This document shows, in pieces, positions 1-8,117 of a DNA stretch of 64,000 nt (within the stretch, counting starts at the first letter, position 1; each line of letters starts with the position of its first letter). The position numbers and the translations under genes were made by a program. The stretch comes from Celeribacter baekdonensis. GTDB taxonomy: Bacteria > Pseudomonadota > Alphaproteobacteria > Rhodobacterales > Rhodobacteraceae. The stretch is from assembly GCF_003047105.1 (NCBI RefSeq), contig NZ_CP028475.1:1426001-1490000 (forward strand), in the 5' to 3' direction. A model generated the notes under the pieces. The model made no database searches, was not told the origin of the DNA, and saw only the letters and a program-made list of their open reading frames with translations.

Positions 1-2
1 AT

Positions 3-206
3 ATCAAAGGCGAAAGTTCGCGCGGCGAGTATGGCTATTACGTCGTCACCGATGGCACCGCCTATCCGCGCCGGATCAATGTGCGGGGGCCAAGCTACAC
101 CCACGCTATGGCCCTGCTCGAACATCTGATCCCCGGCACCAATATTTCCGATGTCGCCGCCCTCATGGTGTCGCTGCACACCTACCCGCCTGAGATCGAA
201 AGGTAA
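3..206 (+). CDS. NuoD-like 49-kDa subunit of a complex-I-related oxidoreductase (C-terminal end only)
   Basis: The window opens inside this gene; only the last 67 codons are present. They read IKGESSRGEYGYYVVTDG and later LMVSLHTYPPEIER. This is the layout of the NuoD C-terminus, which has a Gly-rich GE(Y/F)G segment, an R..R.PS/F.H block and an aspartate-containing helix before the end. The family is the [NiFe]-hydrogenase-large-subunit-like, quinone-reducing subunit of complex I and its relatives. The next gene starts 4 nt after the stop, so the two are co-transcribed. Because the next gene fuses a NuoI-like ferredoxin to an NAD(P)H flavoprotein, this is probably a complex-I paralogue rather than the housekeeping nuo operon; that is inference. 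Confidence 0.75.
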   Translation: MKGESSRGEYGYYVVTDGTAYPRRINVRGPSYTHAMALLEHLIPGTNISDVAALMVSLHTYPPEIER

Positions 207-210
207 GCCC

Positions 211-2007
211 ATGTCATTGCGCGACGTTCTCTCCCCCTTCACCGCATGGAAACATGTGATCAACGATCCGGTCACCATCAAAGACCCGTTCACCCGCGAG
301 GCCGCGGATCGCTATCGCGGCTTTCACCAAAACGACATGGAAAAATGCATCGGCTGCGGCTCCTGCGAAACGATTTGCCAAAACGCCGCCATCGACATGG
401 TGCCGGTGGAGGGCCAGGTGACTGGCCCGGGCGATTCCGGCCTGCGCCCGATGATCGACTATGGCCGCTGCTGCTGGTGTGCTTTGTGCGTCGATGTCTG
501 CATGACCGGCTCGCTCACCATGTCGAACGCATACACATGGGTCGACAGCGACCCGGACGCGTTCCGGTTCGTGCCCGGCGTGGACGCAAAATCCTGGGAC
601 AATGAACCCAAAGGCTACAGCCGCGAAGATGTGCGCCGCCTCTCCGGCACCACCCGTGCCCCTATGGGCGAGATGGAACCCGAAGCACGCATTTGCAACT
701 TTGATGAGATCGTCCATGGGTTCACCCGCGAACAGGCGGTGCTTGAGGCGGATCGTTGCGTTGAATGCGGGCTTTGCGTGGCCACTTGCCCCGCCCATAT
801 GGACATCCCCGATTACATCCGCCTCGTGCGCGAGGGGGATTATGAGGCCGGGCTGCAACTTTTGTATGAAACCAACCCGTTCTCCCAAGCCTGTGGTCGG
901 ATTTGCACCCACAATTGCGAAACCTCCTGTGCTGCCCTGCATGAAGGCGATCCCATCGCCATCCGTTGGCTCAAACGCAACATCACCGACTCGGTGCCGC
1001 GCGAACGCTATTTTGATTTGATCCAGAAACCCGATGTGCCCGAAACCGCCCAATCTGTGGCGATCATCGGCGCCGGACCTGCGGGTCTGACCGCCGCGTT
1101 CGATTTGGCGCGCAAAGGCCATAAGGTTGTGGTGTTTGAGGCCCTGCCCAAACCCGGCGGCATGATGCGTTACGGCATTCCCGAATACCGCATGCCCTAT
1201 GACGTGTTGGACCATGAGATTTCGGTGATCGAGAGCATGGGCGTCGAGATCCGCTGTAACATGCGCGTCGGCCACGAGATTTCGATGGACCAGCTCAAAA
1301 CCGCCTATGATGCTGTGGTGCTCGGCATTGGCTTGCACCAAGGCCGCTCCACCCGCATCCCCGGTTCAGTTCATGCCGAAGCGGCGATTGATCTGTTGCG
1401 GCGGATCACAGCAGACGAGGAAGTCCCCGTGCCCCCGCAGGTCGCCGTCATTGGCGGCGGCAACGTGGCGATGGACATCGCCCGCTCCATGGCGCGGCTG
1501 CAACAGGCCAAATACGGCCAGGTCGGCGTCACTGTGACCGCCCTCGAAGCCTTGGAAAAATTCCTTGCCGACCCCGAAGAGGTCAGAGAGGCATTGGAGG
1601 AAGGTTGTGTCATCTTAGATGCGCGTGGCCCGCAAGAGATCATGTTGGACGGCGACACGGTCACTGGCCTGCGCACATGGAAGGTCAACGCGATCTTTGA
1701 CGCCGAGGGCCGATTTGCCCCAAAATATGACGAGGGCGATGAAGTAATCCACCCGGCTGGCATGGTCATCGAGGCCATCGGTCAAATGTCCGACATCTCG
1801 CTTTTGGGCGCGGAGCTGACCGAGACGCTCGAATGGAACCGCGGTCGGATTATGATTGATCGCGATGGCCAAACCTCCGAGCCGTGGCTCTGGGCGGCAG
1901 GGGACGCGACCTCCGGTCCCGACGTCATTCACGCCGTCGCCGATGGGCACCGCGTCGCCGTATCCGTGGCTAAAATGCTGACCGCAAAACGGGAGACACT
2001 GCAATGA
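211..2007 (+). CDS. NuoI-type ferredoxin fused to a GltD/SfrB-like FAD-NAD(P)H oxidoreductase
   Basis: The protein has 598 residues when started at ATG 211, 4 nt after the NuoD-like stop; an upstream in-frame ATG at 151 lies inside the previous gene. Residues 46-56 and 87-97 are two CxxCxxCxxxC clusters, the 2x[4Fe-4S] core of NuoI. Residues 183-193 (CVECGLCVATC) and Cys228/232/236/240 match the N-terminal Fe-S region of glutamate synthase small subunit (GltD) proteins. An FAD-binding GAGPAG follows at 287-292 and a second dinucleotide-binding GGGNVA at 415-420. The expected role is passing electrons between NAD(P)H and a membrane complex through the ferredoxin half, replacing NuoEF as the pyridine-nucleotide module. 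There is no glutaminase or synthase partner, so it is not glutamate synthase. The stop overlaps the ferritin-like gene by 4 nt. Confidence 0.8.
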   Translation: MSLRDVLSPFTAWKHVINDPVTIKDPFTREAADRYRGFHQNDMEKCIGCGSCETICQNAAIDMVPVEGQVTGPGDSGLRPMIDYGRCCWCALCVDVCMTGSLTMSNAYTWVDSDPDAFRFVPGVDAKSWDNEPKGYSREDVRRLSGTTRAPMGEMEPEARICNFDEIVHGFTREQAVLEADRCVECGLCVATCPAHMDIPDYIRLVREGDYEAGLQLLYETNPFSQACGRICTHNCETSCAALHEGDPIAIRWLKRNITDSVPRERYFDLIQKPDVPETAQSVAIIGAGPAGLTAAFDLARKGHKVVVFEALPKPGGMMRYGIPEYRMPYDVLDHEISVIESMGVEIRCNMRVGHEISMDQLKTAYDAVVLGIGLHQGRSTRIPGSVHAEAAIDLLRRITADEEVPVPPQVAVIGGGNVAMDIARSMARLQQAKYGQVGVTVTALEALEKFLADPEEVREALEEGCVILDARGPQEIMLDGDTVTGLRTWKVNAIFDAEGRFAPKYDEGDEVIHPAGMVIEAIGQMSDISLLGAELTETLEWNRGRIMIDRDGQTSEPWLWAAGDATSGPDVIHAVADGHRVAVSVAKMLTAKRETLQ

Positions 2008-2498
2008 GCGAAGCCAATAAAGACAAACTCTCCGGCCTCACCACCGTCAAAGAGATCATGGACACCGCCACCTCTTTTGAAGTGGTCGCGCGGGATTTTT
2101 ACACCGCATTGATCCCGAAAGTGTCGAAAAACATCCGCTGGCTGGCGAAAGAATTGGCCGAGGAAGAACAGGGCCACGTCGATCTGTTCACAACACTCGC
2201 CAATGACCCGAAAGTTTCGGCCGTGATGGCCGAAAAAATCGCCCGGCCCGTGGCGGACGGCAAATTTTCCGACTGTGTGCAGGTCCCCGATCTTGGTGAC
2301 ACCCCGGATGATCAAACCGTGCTGCAATACGCGCTTTTGCGCGAAACGGCGGCGATGGAGCAATATACAGAACTGGCCGCCTCTGCGCCTGAGGGGCCCC
2401 TGAAAGAGGCGTTTACATTCCTCGCCAATGAAGAGGCCGAACACAAAGAAGAGTTGGAGAAAATCTACTACGAGGTGGTGCATTCCGGCGGAGTGTGA
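2004..2498 (+). CDS. Ferritin-like (rubrerythrin-type) diiron domain protein
   Basis: 164 residues, with an ATGA overlap to the Fe-S flavoprotein gene. Two pairs of helices carry carboxylate/His metal ligands: E..ARDFY and EEEQGH in the first half, then ETAAMEQY and NEEAEHKEE in the second. This is the ExxH four-helix-bundle pattern of ferritin-like/rubrerythrin proteins. No rubredoxin CxxC domain is present. Position at the end of a complex-I-like operon suggests peroxide removal or iron handling next to an oxygen-sensitive Fe-S enzyme, which is inference. No clear terminator follows; the next 286 nt are lower in GC. Confidence 0.75.
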   Translation: MSEANKDKLSGLTTVKEIMDTATSFEVVARDFYTALIPKVSKNIRWLAKELAEEEQGHVDLFTTLANDPKVSAVMAEKIARPVADGKFSDCVQVPDLGDTPDDQTVLQYALLRETAAMEQYTELAASAPEGPLKEAFTFLANEEAEHKEELEKIYYEVVHSGGV

Positions 2499-2784
2499 TC
2501 GCCAAAATGTTCGATTTGCACATGTTTTTAAGTCCTAAGACGTCGTAGATAGTCTAATTTGTCCGATTTATGACACTCTAGACTCCGAGCGTATCTACAC
2601 ATGCATCTCAATGGACCCAGTGATCAGACAGGTACAGCAAACCGATCCGCCACGGCTGCGGGCTTTTCGGGCGCGATGTTCAACTGTGGGTTTTCTGGTG
2701 GATTTTCTAAAGGTTATTCGAGAAAGGCGGTTGACGACCGCCCCAAACGTATATACAAAGATCACCCCAAACCGAGACACCAAC
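2499..2784. other. Non-coding, lower-GC intergenic stretch before the RHH-ParA pair
   Basis: This stretch separates the complex-I-like operon from the RHH/ParA pair. It is visibly richer in A and T than its neighbours around 2510-2600, with repeated AGTC(C)TAA-like words. Short frames cross it (from 2601 and 2611), but the 2611 frame is simply the upstream extension of the RHH gene and shows no domain before Met 2785. Apart from the promoter-like pair listed separately, nothing is recognised. Confidence 0.5.
2731..2757 (+). promoter_or_regulatory. Putative sigma70-type promoter for the RHH-ParA pair
   Basis: TTGACG at 2731-2736 and TATACA at 2752-2757 are separated by 15 nt, slightly short of the usual 16-18. 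They lie 28 nt upstream of the ATG at 2785. Identification is by eye only. Confidence 0.3.
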
Positions 2785-2955
2785 ATGCCCCCCAAAAGCA
2801 AAAAAGACAGCAGTTTGATCATTCGCCTCCCGAAGGTGGATCGGGATGACTTTGTCGCGCTTTGCGAGAAAACCGGCACCTCGGCGTCACGGGAATTGCG
2901 TGACCATATTCAAAAATTCATCAAGAAAAATAGCAAGAAAGGATCGTCCTCGTGA
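2785..2955 (+). CDS. Small ribbon-helix-helix (CopG/Arc-like) protein, partner of the downstream ParA
   Basis: 56 residues when started at ATG 2785, the first start followed by a compact fold; a longer frame from 2611 has low-complexity, unrecognised sequence. The core (SSLIIRLPKVDRDDFVALC then EKTGTSASRELRDHIQKFI) fits a beta strand plus two helices, as in MetJ/Arc/CopG proteins. Basic residues flank both ends (PPKSKKD and KKNSKKG). RHH proteins of this size commonly bind DNA as dimers and in ParG-like systems serve as the centromere-binding partner of a ParA ATPase. The stop overlaps the GTG start of parA by 4 nt, which supports a joint function. Confidence 0.6.
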   Translation: MPPKSKKDSSLIIRLPKVDRDDFVALCEKTGTSASRELRDHIQKFIKKNSKKGSSS

Positions 2956-3581
2956 AAACGCTACTGATCGCCAACAGCAAAGGCGGATCCGGCAAGACCA
3001 TGACGGCGATCACATTGGCCTCGGCGTTGAAAGCGGCGGGGTTTAAGGTGGCTTTGGCCGATGCCGACCCGCAACAATCGGCGCGAATGTGGGGCAAACG
3101 CCGCTCTGCCTATGCGCCCCATATCCCCCTGCTCGATTGGTCCGGGACGGCACGCCCGTCCGTGCCCAAAAAGACCGAATGGCTGGTGATCGACAGCGGC
3201 GCGGGGCTTGGTGCGGATGAGGCAAAGCCGTTTTTGAAAGACGCCGATGTCATGGTCACCCCGGTGATGGCCTCGATGTTTGACGAATTGGCGGTCAAAG
3301 GCTTTTTGAAATCGCTGCGCGAGATCAAAAAGATCAAGAAAGACAAAATCGACATCCTGCCGATCGGATCGCGCATTGACCCACGCCGCAAAGATGCGCG
3401 GCTGTTGCGCGAGTTTTTGGCAGCCAATGGTCAGGACCTTGTGACCATGATTTCAGAACGCGCCGCCTATATCGAATTGGCGCGCGAGGGATTGTCGATT
3501 TTCGACCAAAAACAAGCGCGCTATACGCCGATGAAGGAGCAATGGCGGCCCGTGCTCAAACACATGGGCGTGAAATTGTAA
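2952..3581 (+). CDS. ParA/MinD-type deviant Walker ATPase (orphan, RHH-linked)
   Basis: 209 residues with a GTG start at 2952 overlapping the RHH stop. The deviant Walker A motif KGGSGKT (residues 10-16) carries the signature lysine Lys10 typical of ParA/MinD. The A' motif ADADPQQSA follows near residue 36, and LVIDSGAGLG gives the Walker B region. The length matches small ParA family members that lack an N-terminal DNA-binding HTH. There is no ParB, replication gene or chemotaxis cluster nearby, so it is not an obvious chromosome or plasmid parABS locus. Cargo could be DNA, a protein array or a granule; the sequence does not decide. Confidence 0.75.
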   Translation: MKTLLIANSKGGSGKTMTAITLASALKAAGFKVALADADPQQSARMWGKRRSAYAPHIPLLDWSGTARPSVPKKTEWLVIDSGAGLGADEAKPFLKDADVMVTPVMASMFDELAVKGFLKSLREIKKIKKDKIDILPIGSRIDPRRKDARLLREFLAANGQDLVTMISERAAYIELAREGLSIFDQKQARYTPMKEQWRPVLKHMGVKL

Positions 3582-3746
3582 ATTCAGGCGCTCTGGCCCA
3601 AAGGTTTTGTCCTCTGGCCCCGTGACGTCAGGATGAAAATCGGCAAATTTGAGCGCGCAAAGGTCGGTCCCCGCGGGCGTGGGTCTGTCATATTGGCGAC
3701 ACAGCTCGGCGTTACCCCTCTGCGACACCGCTTAGAGGACACGCGC

Positions 3747-4690
3747 ATGATCCCTTCCGCCTTCACCGCCCCCGGCCGTTTTTATCGCGGCAATCTCCAT
3801 ACCCATTCCACCCTCTCTGACGGGGTGCTGCCCCCGCCGAGGTCTGCCGTCGCTATAAGGCCGAGGGCTATGATTTCATCGCCCTGACCGACCATTTCAT
3901 CGGCATTTACAACTACCCTCTGGCCGACACCGTGCCATTTCGCGATGACGCGTTTACCACGATCCTGGGTGCCGAATTGCATTCGGGCGCGATGGAGAAT
4001 GGCGAGCTTTGGCATATTCTCGCGGTCGGCCTGCCCGACGATTTCGCCCCCTCCAACAGCCCGGCCTTTGTGCCCGTGCAGGGTCAGGAAACCGGACCTG
4101 AGATTGCACAACGCGCCCGCGATGCCGGTGCTTTTGTCGCCGTGGCGCATCCGCAATGGTCCGGCATGTCGCTCTCTGACGCGCGCTCCATCGAGGCCGC
4201 CCATGCGGTCGAGATTTACAATCACGGCTGCGCCATGGGCTGTGACCGCGCGGATGGGGCGTTTTATGCCGATTTGCTGCTCTCTGAGGGCCGCGACCTG
4301 ACCCTGATCGCCACCGATGACGCGCATTTTTCCGAACCGGATCACTTTGGCGGCTGGGTTATGGTCAAATCCGAAGAGAACACCCCTGAGGCGCTTTTGG
4401 AGGCCCTCAAACGCGGCGATTTCTATAGCTCGCAAGGCCCGGAATTGCGCCACGTTGAGGTCAACGACAAAGCGATGACGGTACAGTGCAGCGCCGCCGC
4501 CTCGGTTATCGTGCAGGGACATGGCAGCGCCGCCACAGCTGTGCATGGCGAAAGCATGACCCAAGCGGAGGTGCCGTTGGGGCGGTTTTTCAACAGCCCT
4601 TGGCTGCGTGTGACGGTGCTGGACCGGGCCGGGAAACGCGCATGGTCCAACCCTATGCCCAACCCGGCCTATAAAATGCCGAAAAAATAG
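3747..4690 (+). pseudogene. PHP-domain phosphoesterase gene, frameshifted in a C-run
   Basis: From ATG 3747 the frame encodes MIPSAFTAPGRFYRG, then HTHSTLSDG, the first metal-binding motif of the PHP (polymerase and histidinol phosphatase) superfamily. The frame is then lost at the C5 run 3831-3835. Reading one more C there restores AEVCRRYKAEGYDFIALTDH and continues without a stop through IATDDAH to 4690. The downstream part alone is an open frame from 3932. The family hydrolyses phosphoesters using three metals; the substrate is unknown. Restored length would be about 314 residues. The gene may be truly broken, or the base may be a sequencing deletion, because all catalytic motifs are intact. 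Confidence 0.7.
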
Positions 4691-4707
4691 TCACATCCGG
4701 TCGCGCC

Positions 4708-5102
4708 TCAAACGGGCGCGACCGCGGTCACTTCGACCTCGACCAAAAACTCTGCGCGGGTGAAGCCGGTGACGATGATCAGGGTGGATGCGGGTTTGGT
4801 GTCAACCTGCGCCAACCACGCATCGCGCACCGCCATATAGGTCGCAAAATCTTCGCGCCGGGTGACAAACGCGGCGATGCGGATCACATCAGATCGCCCC
4901 GCGCCCGCCTCGTTTAAAATGGCGTCAATATTGGCGAAACACTGTTCTGACTGGGCTTTCACACCCTCAGGACAGGTGCCATCGGGGGCAAGACCAAGTT
5001 GACCCGACGTCACGATGACCCGCCCCCCGGACCTGCCTCAATCCCATGCGAATAAGCGCCGAAAGGCGCGGCAATGCTCGGGGGCGTCAGGGCTTTTTTC
5101 AT
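4708..5102 (-). pseudogene. RidA/YjgF-family deaminase gene, frameshifted in a G-run
   Basis: The C-terminal frame (4708-5013, minus) reads TSGQLGLAPDG to VEVEVTAVAP, typical of RidA proteins, which hydrolyse reactive enamine/imine intermediates. The N-terminal part lies in another frame, starting at ATG 5102: MKKALTPPSIAAPFGAYSHG, matching the family PFGAYSHG start. The two join exactly if the 6-base C-run at 5023-5028 (G-run on the coding strand) had 7 bases, giving GPGGRVIVTSG. Restored length is about 131 residues, normal for the family. A GC hairpin (4699-4707 / 4715-4723) sits at its 3' end, facing the convergent PHP gene. Confidence 0.7.
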
Positions 5103-5172
5103 TGTCGGCACATCCATTTGAGATTCGGTTGAGTGCGATCTTCATGGCAGGTTGCGTCAAAAAAGACCCGAA

Positions 5173-5182
5173 TTGTGTACAA
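5173..5182. promoter_or_regulatory. Possible GntR-type operator in the leader of the ABC/heterocycle locus
   Basis: TTGTGTACAA has TTGT/ACAA arms and resembles the TNGT...ACNA half sites bound by GntR-family repressors. It lies about 170 nt upstream of the substrate-binding protein start. No GntR gene adjoins the locus (the only one is at 56856), so this is speculative. The rest of the 5103-5353 gap shows no riboswitch motif or gene that I can support. Confidence 0.2.
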
Positions 5183-5353
5183 TGGCGCATCCGAAATCCC
5201 CGTCTGTCGCATGATATTTGACCATCCGGCCAGAAAATCGCCGCATAATTCAGCAATTGCCGTTTGCCCAAACAAAAGCATCGCCCGGCCCTACCCTTCC
5301 CCCAGAACCGCTCGCTAGGATGGTCTTCGGAATTTCACCCACGGAGAATTGAC

Positions 5354-6361
5354 ATGACACTCAAACGCGTCATCGCGGGGCTGACCCTTGCCGCGACCAC
5401 GTCCACCGCCGCCCTCACGGGGGCGACAGCCGCCGATCTGACCCCCGTCACCTTTGGCACCAACTGGTTGGCTCAGGCCGAGCACGGTGGCTATTACCAA
5501 GCGGTCGCAGACGGCAGCTATGCCGAATGCGGTCTGGATGTGACCATCCAATCTGGCGGCCCACAGGTGAACAACCGCGCCCTGTTGCTTGCCAATAAAA
5601 TTCAATTCCACATGGGTGGCGATCTTTTGCAGGCCTTCAATGCCGCCAAAGAGGGGATCCCGGTTGTGGCCGTGGCCGCCACGTTTCAAAAACACCCGCA
5701 AGTGATCATCGCCCACCCCGGCCAAGCGCACACATTTGCCGATCTGAGCAAGCTGACGCTGTTGATCGGCGACAACGGCTTTGCCTCCTATTACCAATGG
5801 ATGATGGCCGCCTATGGCTTTACCGCCGAACAGCGCGAACCCTACACGTTCAACCCCGCCCCCTTCTTGGCCGATGAAGGCAAGGCGATGCAGGGTTTCT
5901 TGTCCTCTGAGCCCTATGTGATTGAAAAAGAAGGTGGGTTTACCCCTGACGTGTTCTTGATCGCGGATGCGGGCTATTCGACCTATGCCACCACAATCGA
6001 AGCCATGCAGAAAACCATTGATGAAAGCCCCGATGTGGTGGCCTGTTTCGTCGATGGGTCGGCCAAAGGGTGGTACACGTACCTCTATGGCGATCACGCG
6101 GCCGCCGATGCGATGATCATGGCCGCCAACCCGGACATGACCCAAGACAAGATCGACTTTGCCATCGAGAAAATGAAATCAGAAGGCATCGTCGACAGCG
6201 GTGATGCGCTTGAACTGGGCATTGGTGCGATGACCGATGAAAAGATCAAAGATTTCTACGACAAAATGGTCGATGCGGGCGTGATTGAGGCGGGCCTGGA
6301 TTATTCCGCCGCCTACACCTTGGCCTTCACCAACAAAAAGGTCGGGATGGATCTCAAATAA
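5354..6361 (+). CDS. NMT1/THI5-type periplasmic substrate-binding protein of an ABC importer
   Basis: 335 residues from ATG 5354, preceded by GGAG at a good distance; the longer frame from 5264 lacks a signal at its start. Residues 1-27 are a Sec signal peptide (basic MTLKR, hydrophobic stretch, ATA-A cleavage region). The mature part begins TPVTFGTNWLAQAEHGGYYQAV, typical of the NMT1/THI5-like SBP family, which binds thiamine precursors, pyrimidines, riboflavin or related small heterocycles. The ATPase and permease genes follow 89 nt later and 8 catabolic genes share the strand. The ligand is therefore probably the substrate of the downstream enzymes, which is inferred from context. Confidence 0.8.
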   Translation: MTLKRVIAGLTLAATTSTAALTGATAADLTPVTFGTNWLAQAEHGGYYQAVADGSYAECGLDVTIQSGGPQVNNRALLLANKIQFHMGGDLLQAFNAAKEGIPVVAVAATFQKHPQVIIAHPGQAHTFADLSKLTLLIGDNGFASYYQWMMAAYGFTAEQREPYTFNPAPFLADEGKAMQGFLSSEPYVIEKEGGFTPDVFLIADAGYSTYATTIEAMQKTIDESPDVVACFVDGSAKGWYTYLYGDHAAADAMIMAANPDMTQDKIDFAIEKMKSEGIVDSGDALELGIGAMTDEKIKDFYDKMVDAGVIEAGLDYSAAYTLAFTNKKVGMDLK

Positions 6362-6450
6362 GGCCTTTGGTCTGAGCACGCCCTGACATCCTACACCGGG
6401 GGCGCGACCCGTTTGTCCCGCCCCGTGATCTCTAAAACCAGTAGGTAAAC

Positions 6451-7257
6451 ATGACCTCCCCCAACATAATCCCGCCCATGGGCCAGCGCGAAAAGCTCTT
6501 GGACATGGTGAATGTCGATAAGGTGTTCAACGGCAATGTCGTGGCCCTCAAAGACATGAACCTGACCGTCAATCAGGGCGATTTCATTTCGCTTTTGGGC
6601 CCCTCAGGCTGTGGCAAATCCACCGCTTTGCGGTTGATTTCCGGGCTGATGCGACCCACCTCTGGCCAGATTTCTTGGGAGGGCGGTCAAAACTCCGGTG
6701 ATTTGGGCGTGGTATTCCAGGAGCCGACTTTGATGCCTTGGGCCACGGTCGAACAAAACGTCTGGCTGCCATTCCGCCTGCGCGGCAAATCGCTTTCGGA
6801 TGTGCAAGACGAGATCATGTGGGCACTCAACATGGTTGGTCTTGAGAAATTCCAACGCTCCTATCCGCGCGAACTCTCGGGCGGCATGAAAATGCGCGTC
6901 TCCATCGCCCGTGCTTTGGTCACAGAGCCGCGGTTGATCTTAATGGATGAACCCTTCGCCGCCTTGGACGAAATCACCCGCCACAAATTGAACAACGATC
7001 TGTTGGACCTGCGCGACAAATTGAAATGCACGGTGATTTTCGTCACCCATTCGGTGTTTGAATCGGTGTTTCTTTCGGATCGCATTGTCGTCATGGCGGC
7101 GCGTCCGGGGCGAGTGTCCTCGGAAGTCACGGTCGATGCGCCCTACCCGCGCACCGAAGATTTCCGCACCTCCGCCGCCTATGCCGACCTGTGCCGCAAA
7201 GCCTCGGACGCCTTGCACGGCGCAATGAACCAACATGGCGCGAGGGCTTCCGCATGA
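6451..7257 (+). CDS. ABC transporter ATP-binding protein (SsuB/TauB/ThiZ type)
   Basis: 268 residues. Walker A GPSGCGKST lies at 50-58, the Q-loop Gln at about 90, the signature LSGGMKMR at 142-149, Walker B LILMDEP at 162-168, and the H-loop VTHSVFES follows near residue 200. The LSGGM rather than LSGGQ signature is common in the nitrate/sulfonate/taurine/pyrimidine importer ATPases. It pairs with the SBP upstream and with the permease, whose start overlaps its stop (ATGA). It energises uptake at the inner membrane. Confidence 0.88.
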   Translation: MTSPNIIPPMGQREKLLDMVNVDKVFNGNVVALKDMNLTVNQGDFISLLGPSGCGKSTALRLISGLMRPTSGQISWEGGQNSGDLGVVFQEPTLMPWATVEQNVWLPFRLRGKSLSDVQDEIMWALNMVGLEKFQRSYPRELSGGMKMRVSIARALVTEPRLILMDEPFAALDEITRHKLNNDLLDLRDKLKCTVIFVTHSVFESVFLSDRIVVMAARPGRVSSEVTVDAPYPRTEDFRTSAAYADLCRKASDALHGAMNQHGARASA

Positions 7258-8108
7258 GTGTGACCGATATGACCACCCCGCTTGCTGTGGACGAAGAAGA
7301 GCTGCGCCACGCCCGCGCCCAAAAACGCGAGCGCATTGCCAAATGGGTCTTGCCCGTTGTGGTGATCGCTTTTGCGATTTTCATGTGGGACCGGGTCGTG
7401 GTCTGGAATGACATCCCGCATTACATTTTGCCCGGCCCCGGTCTTGTGATCAAAACCCTGATCGCCGATTGGGGCATGTTGTCTTCTGCCCTTGTTGTGA
7501 CGCTGAAAATCACCTTGGCCGCTCTGTCGGTGGCGGTGATCGGTGGTGTGGGATTGGCGATCCTGTTCACCCAATCGCGCTATTTTGAAATGTCGTTCTA
7601 CCCGTTTGCCGTCATCCTTCAGGTGACGCCCGTCGTCTCGATCGCGCCATTGATTTTCATCTATGTCGACAACCGTCTGGCGGGGCTGTTGCTTTGTGCG
7701 TGGATCGTGGCGTTTTTCCCGATCTTGTCCAACACCACGCTGGGCCTCAATTCCACCGACCACAACCTGCGCGATCTCTATAAAATCTACGGCGCGACCC
7801 GGTGGCAACGTCTGCGCTACCTGCAACTGCCGACCGCGCTGCCGTATTTCTTAGGCGGGCTTCGCATTGCGGGCGGGCTGTCCTTGATCGGGGCGGTGGT
7901 GGCCGAATATGTCGCGGGCACGGGTGGCATCGGATCGGGGCTGGCGTTTCGCATCCTTGAGGCGGGGTATCGCCTCAACATCCCGCGCATGTTCGCGGCC
8001 CTACTTTTGATCGCGGCCACAGGTGTCGTGATCTTTACCGCAGCCTCGCTTTTGAGCCACGCGCTGCTTCACAAATGGCACGAAAGTGCGATCAAACGGG
8101 AGTCATAA
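7254..8108 (+). CDS. ABC transporter permease (NitT/TauT/RibX-like)
   Basis: 284 residues from ATG 7254, which overlaps the ATPase stop; the frame extends upstream to 7191 only inside the ATPase gene. Residues about 25-280 contain six hydrophobic segments, beginning WVLPVVVIAFAIFMW. A cytoplasmic loop, KIYGATRWQRLRYLQLPTAL, is the EAA motif that docks the ATPase. The composition matches the BPD_transp_1 permeases of nitrate/taurine/pyrimidine importers. Only one permease gene is present, so it should act as a homodimer. The amidohydrolase gene follows after 9 nt. Confidence 0.87.
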   Translation: MSVTDMTTPLAVDEEELRHARAQKRERIAKWVLPVVVIAFAIFMWDRVVVWNDIPHYILPGPGLVIKTLIADWGMLSSALVVTLKITLAALSVAVIGGVGLAILFTQSRYFEMSFYPFAVILQVTPVVSIAPLIFIYVDNRLAGLLLCAWIVAFFPILSNTTLGLNSTDHNLRDLYKIYGATRWQRLRYLQLPTALPYFLGGLRIAGGLSLIGAVVAEYVAGTGGIGSGLAFRILEAGYRLNIPRMFAALLLIAATGVVIFTAASLLSHALLHKWHESAIKRES

Positions 8109-8117
8109 GGAATCTGA

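Noticed and set aside
214..1341. 375-codon open frame on the minus strand opposite the Fe-S flavoprotein
   Set aside because: It is antisense to a gene with clear cofactor motifs, and its composition (His-rich, no domain) is the mirror of high-GC coding DNA.
211..2007. Glutamate synthase small subunit
   Set aside because: No gltB large subunit nearby, and the protein carries an extra NuoI-like ferredoxin part and follows a NuoD-like gene.
5103..5353. TPP or other riboswitch upstream of the NMT1/THI5-type SBP
   Set aside because: No CTGAGA thi-box or comparable conserved core is present.
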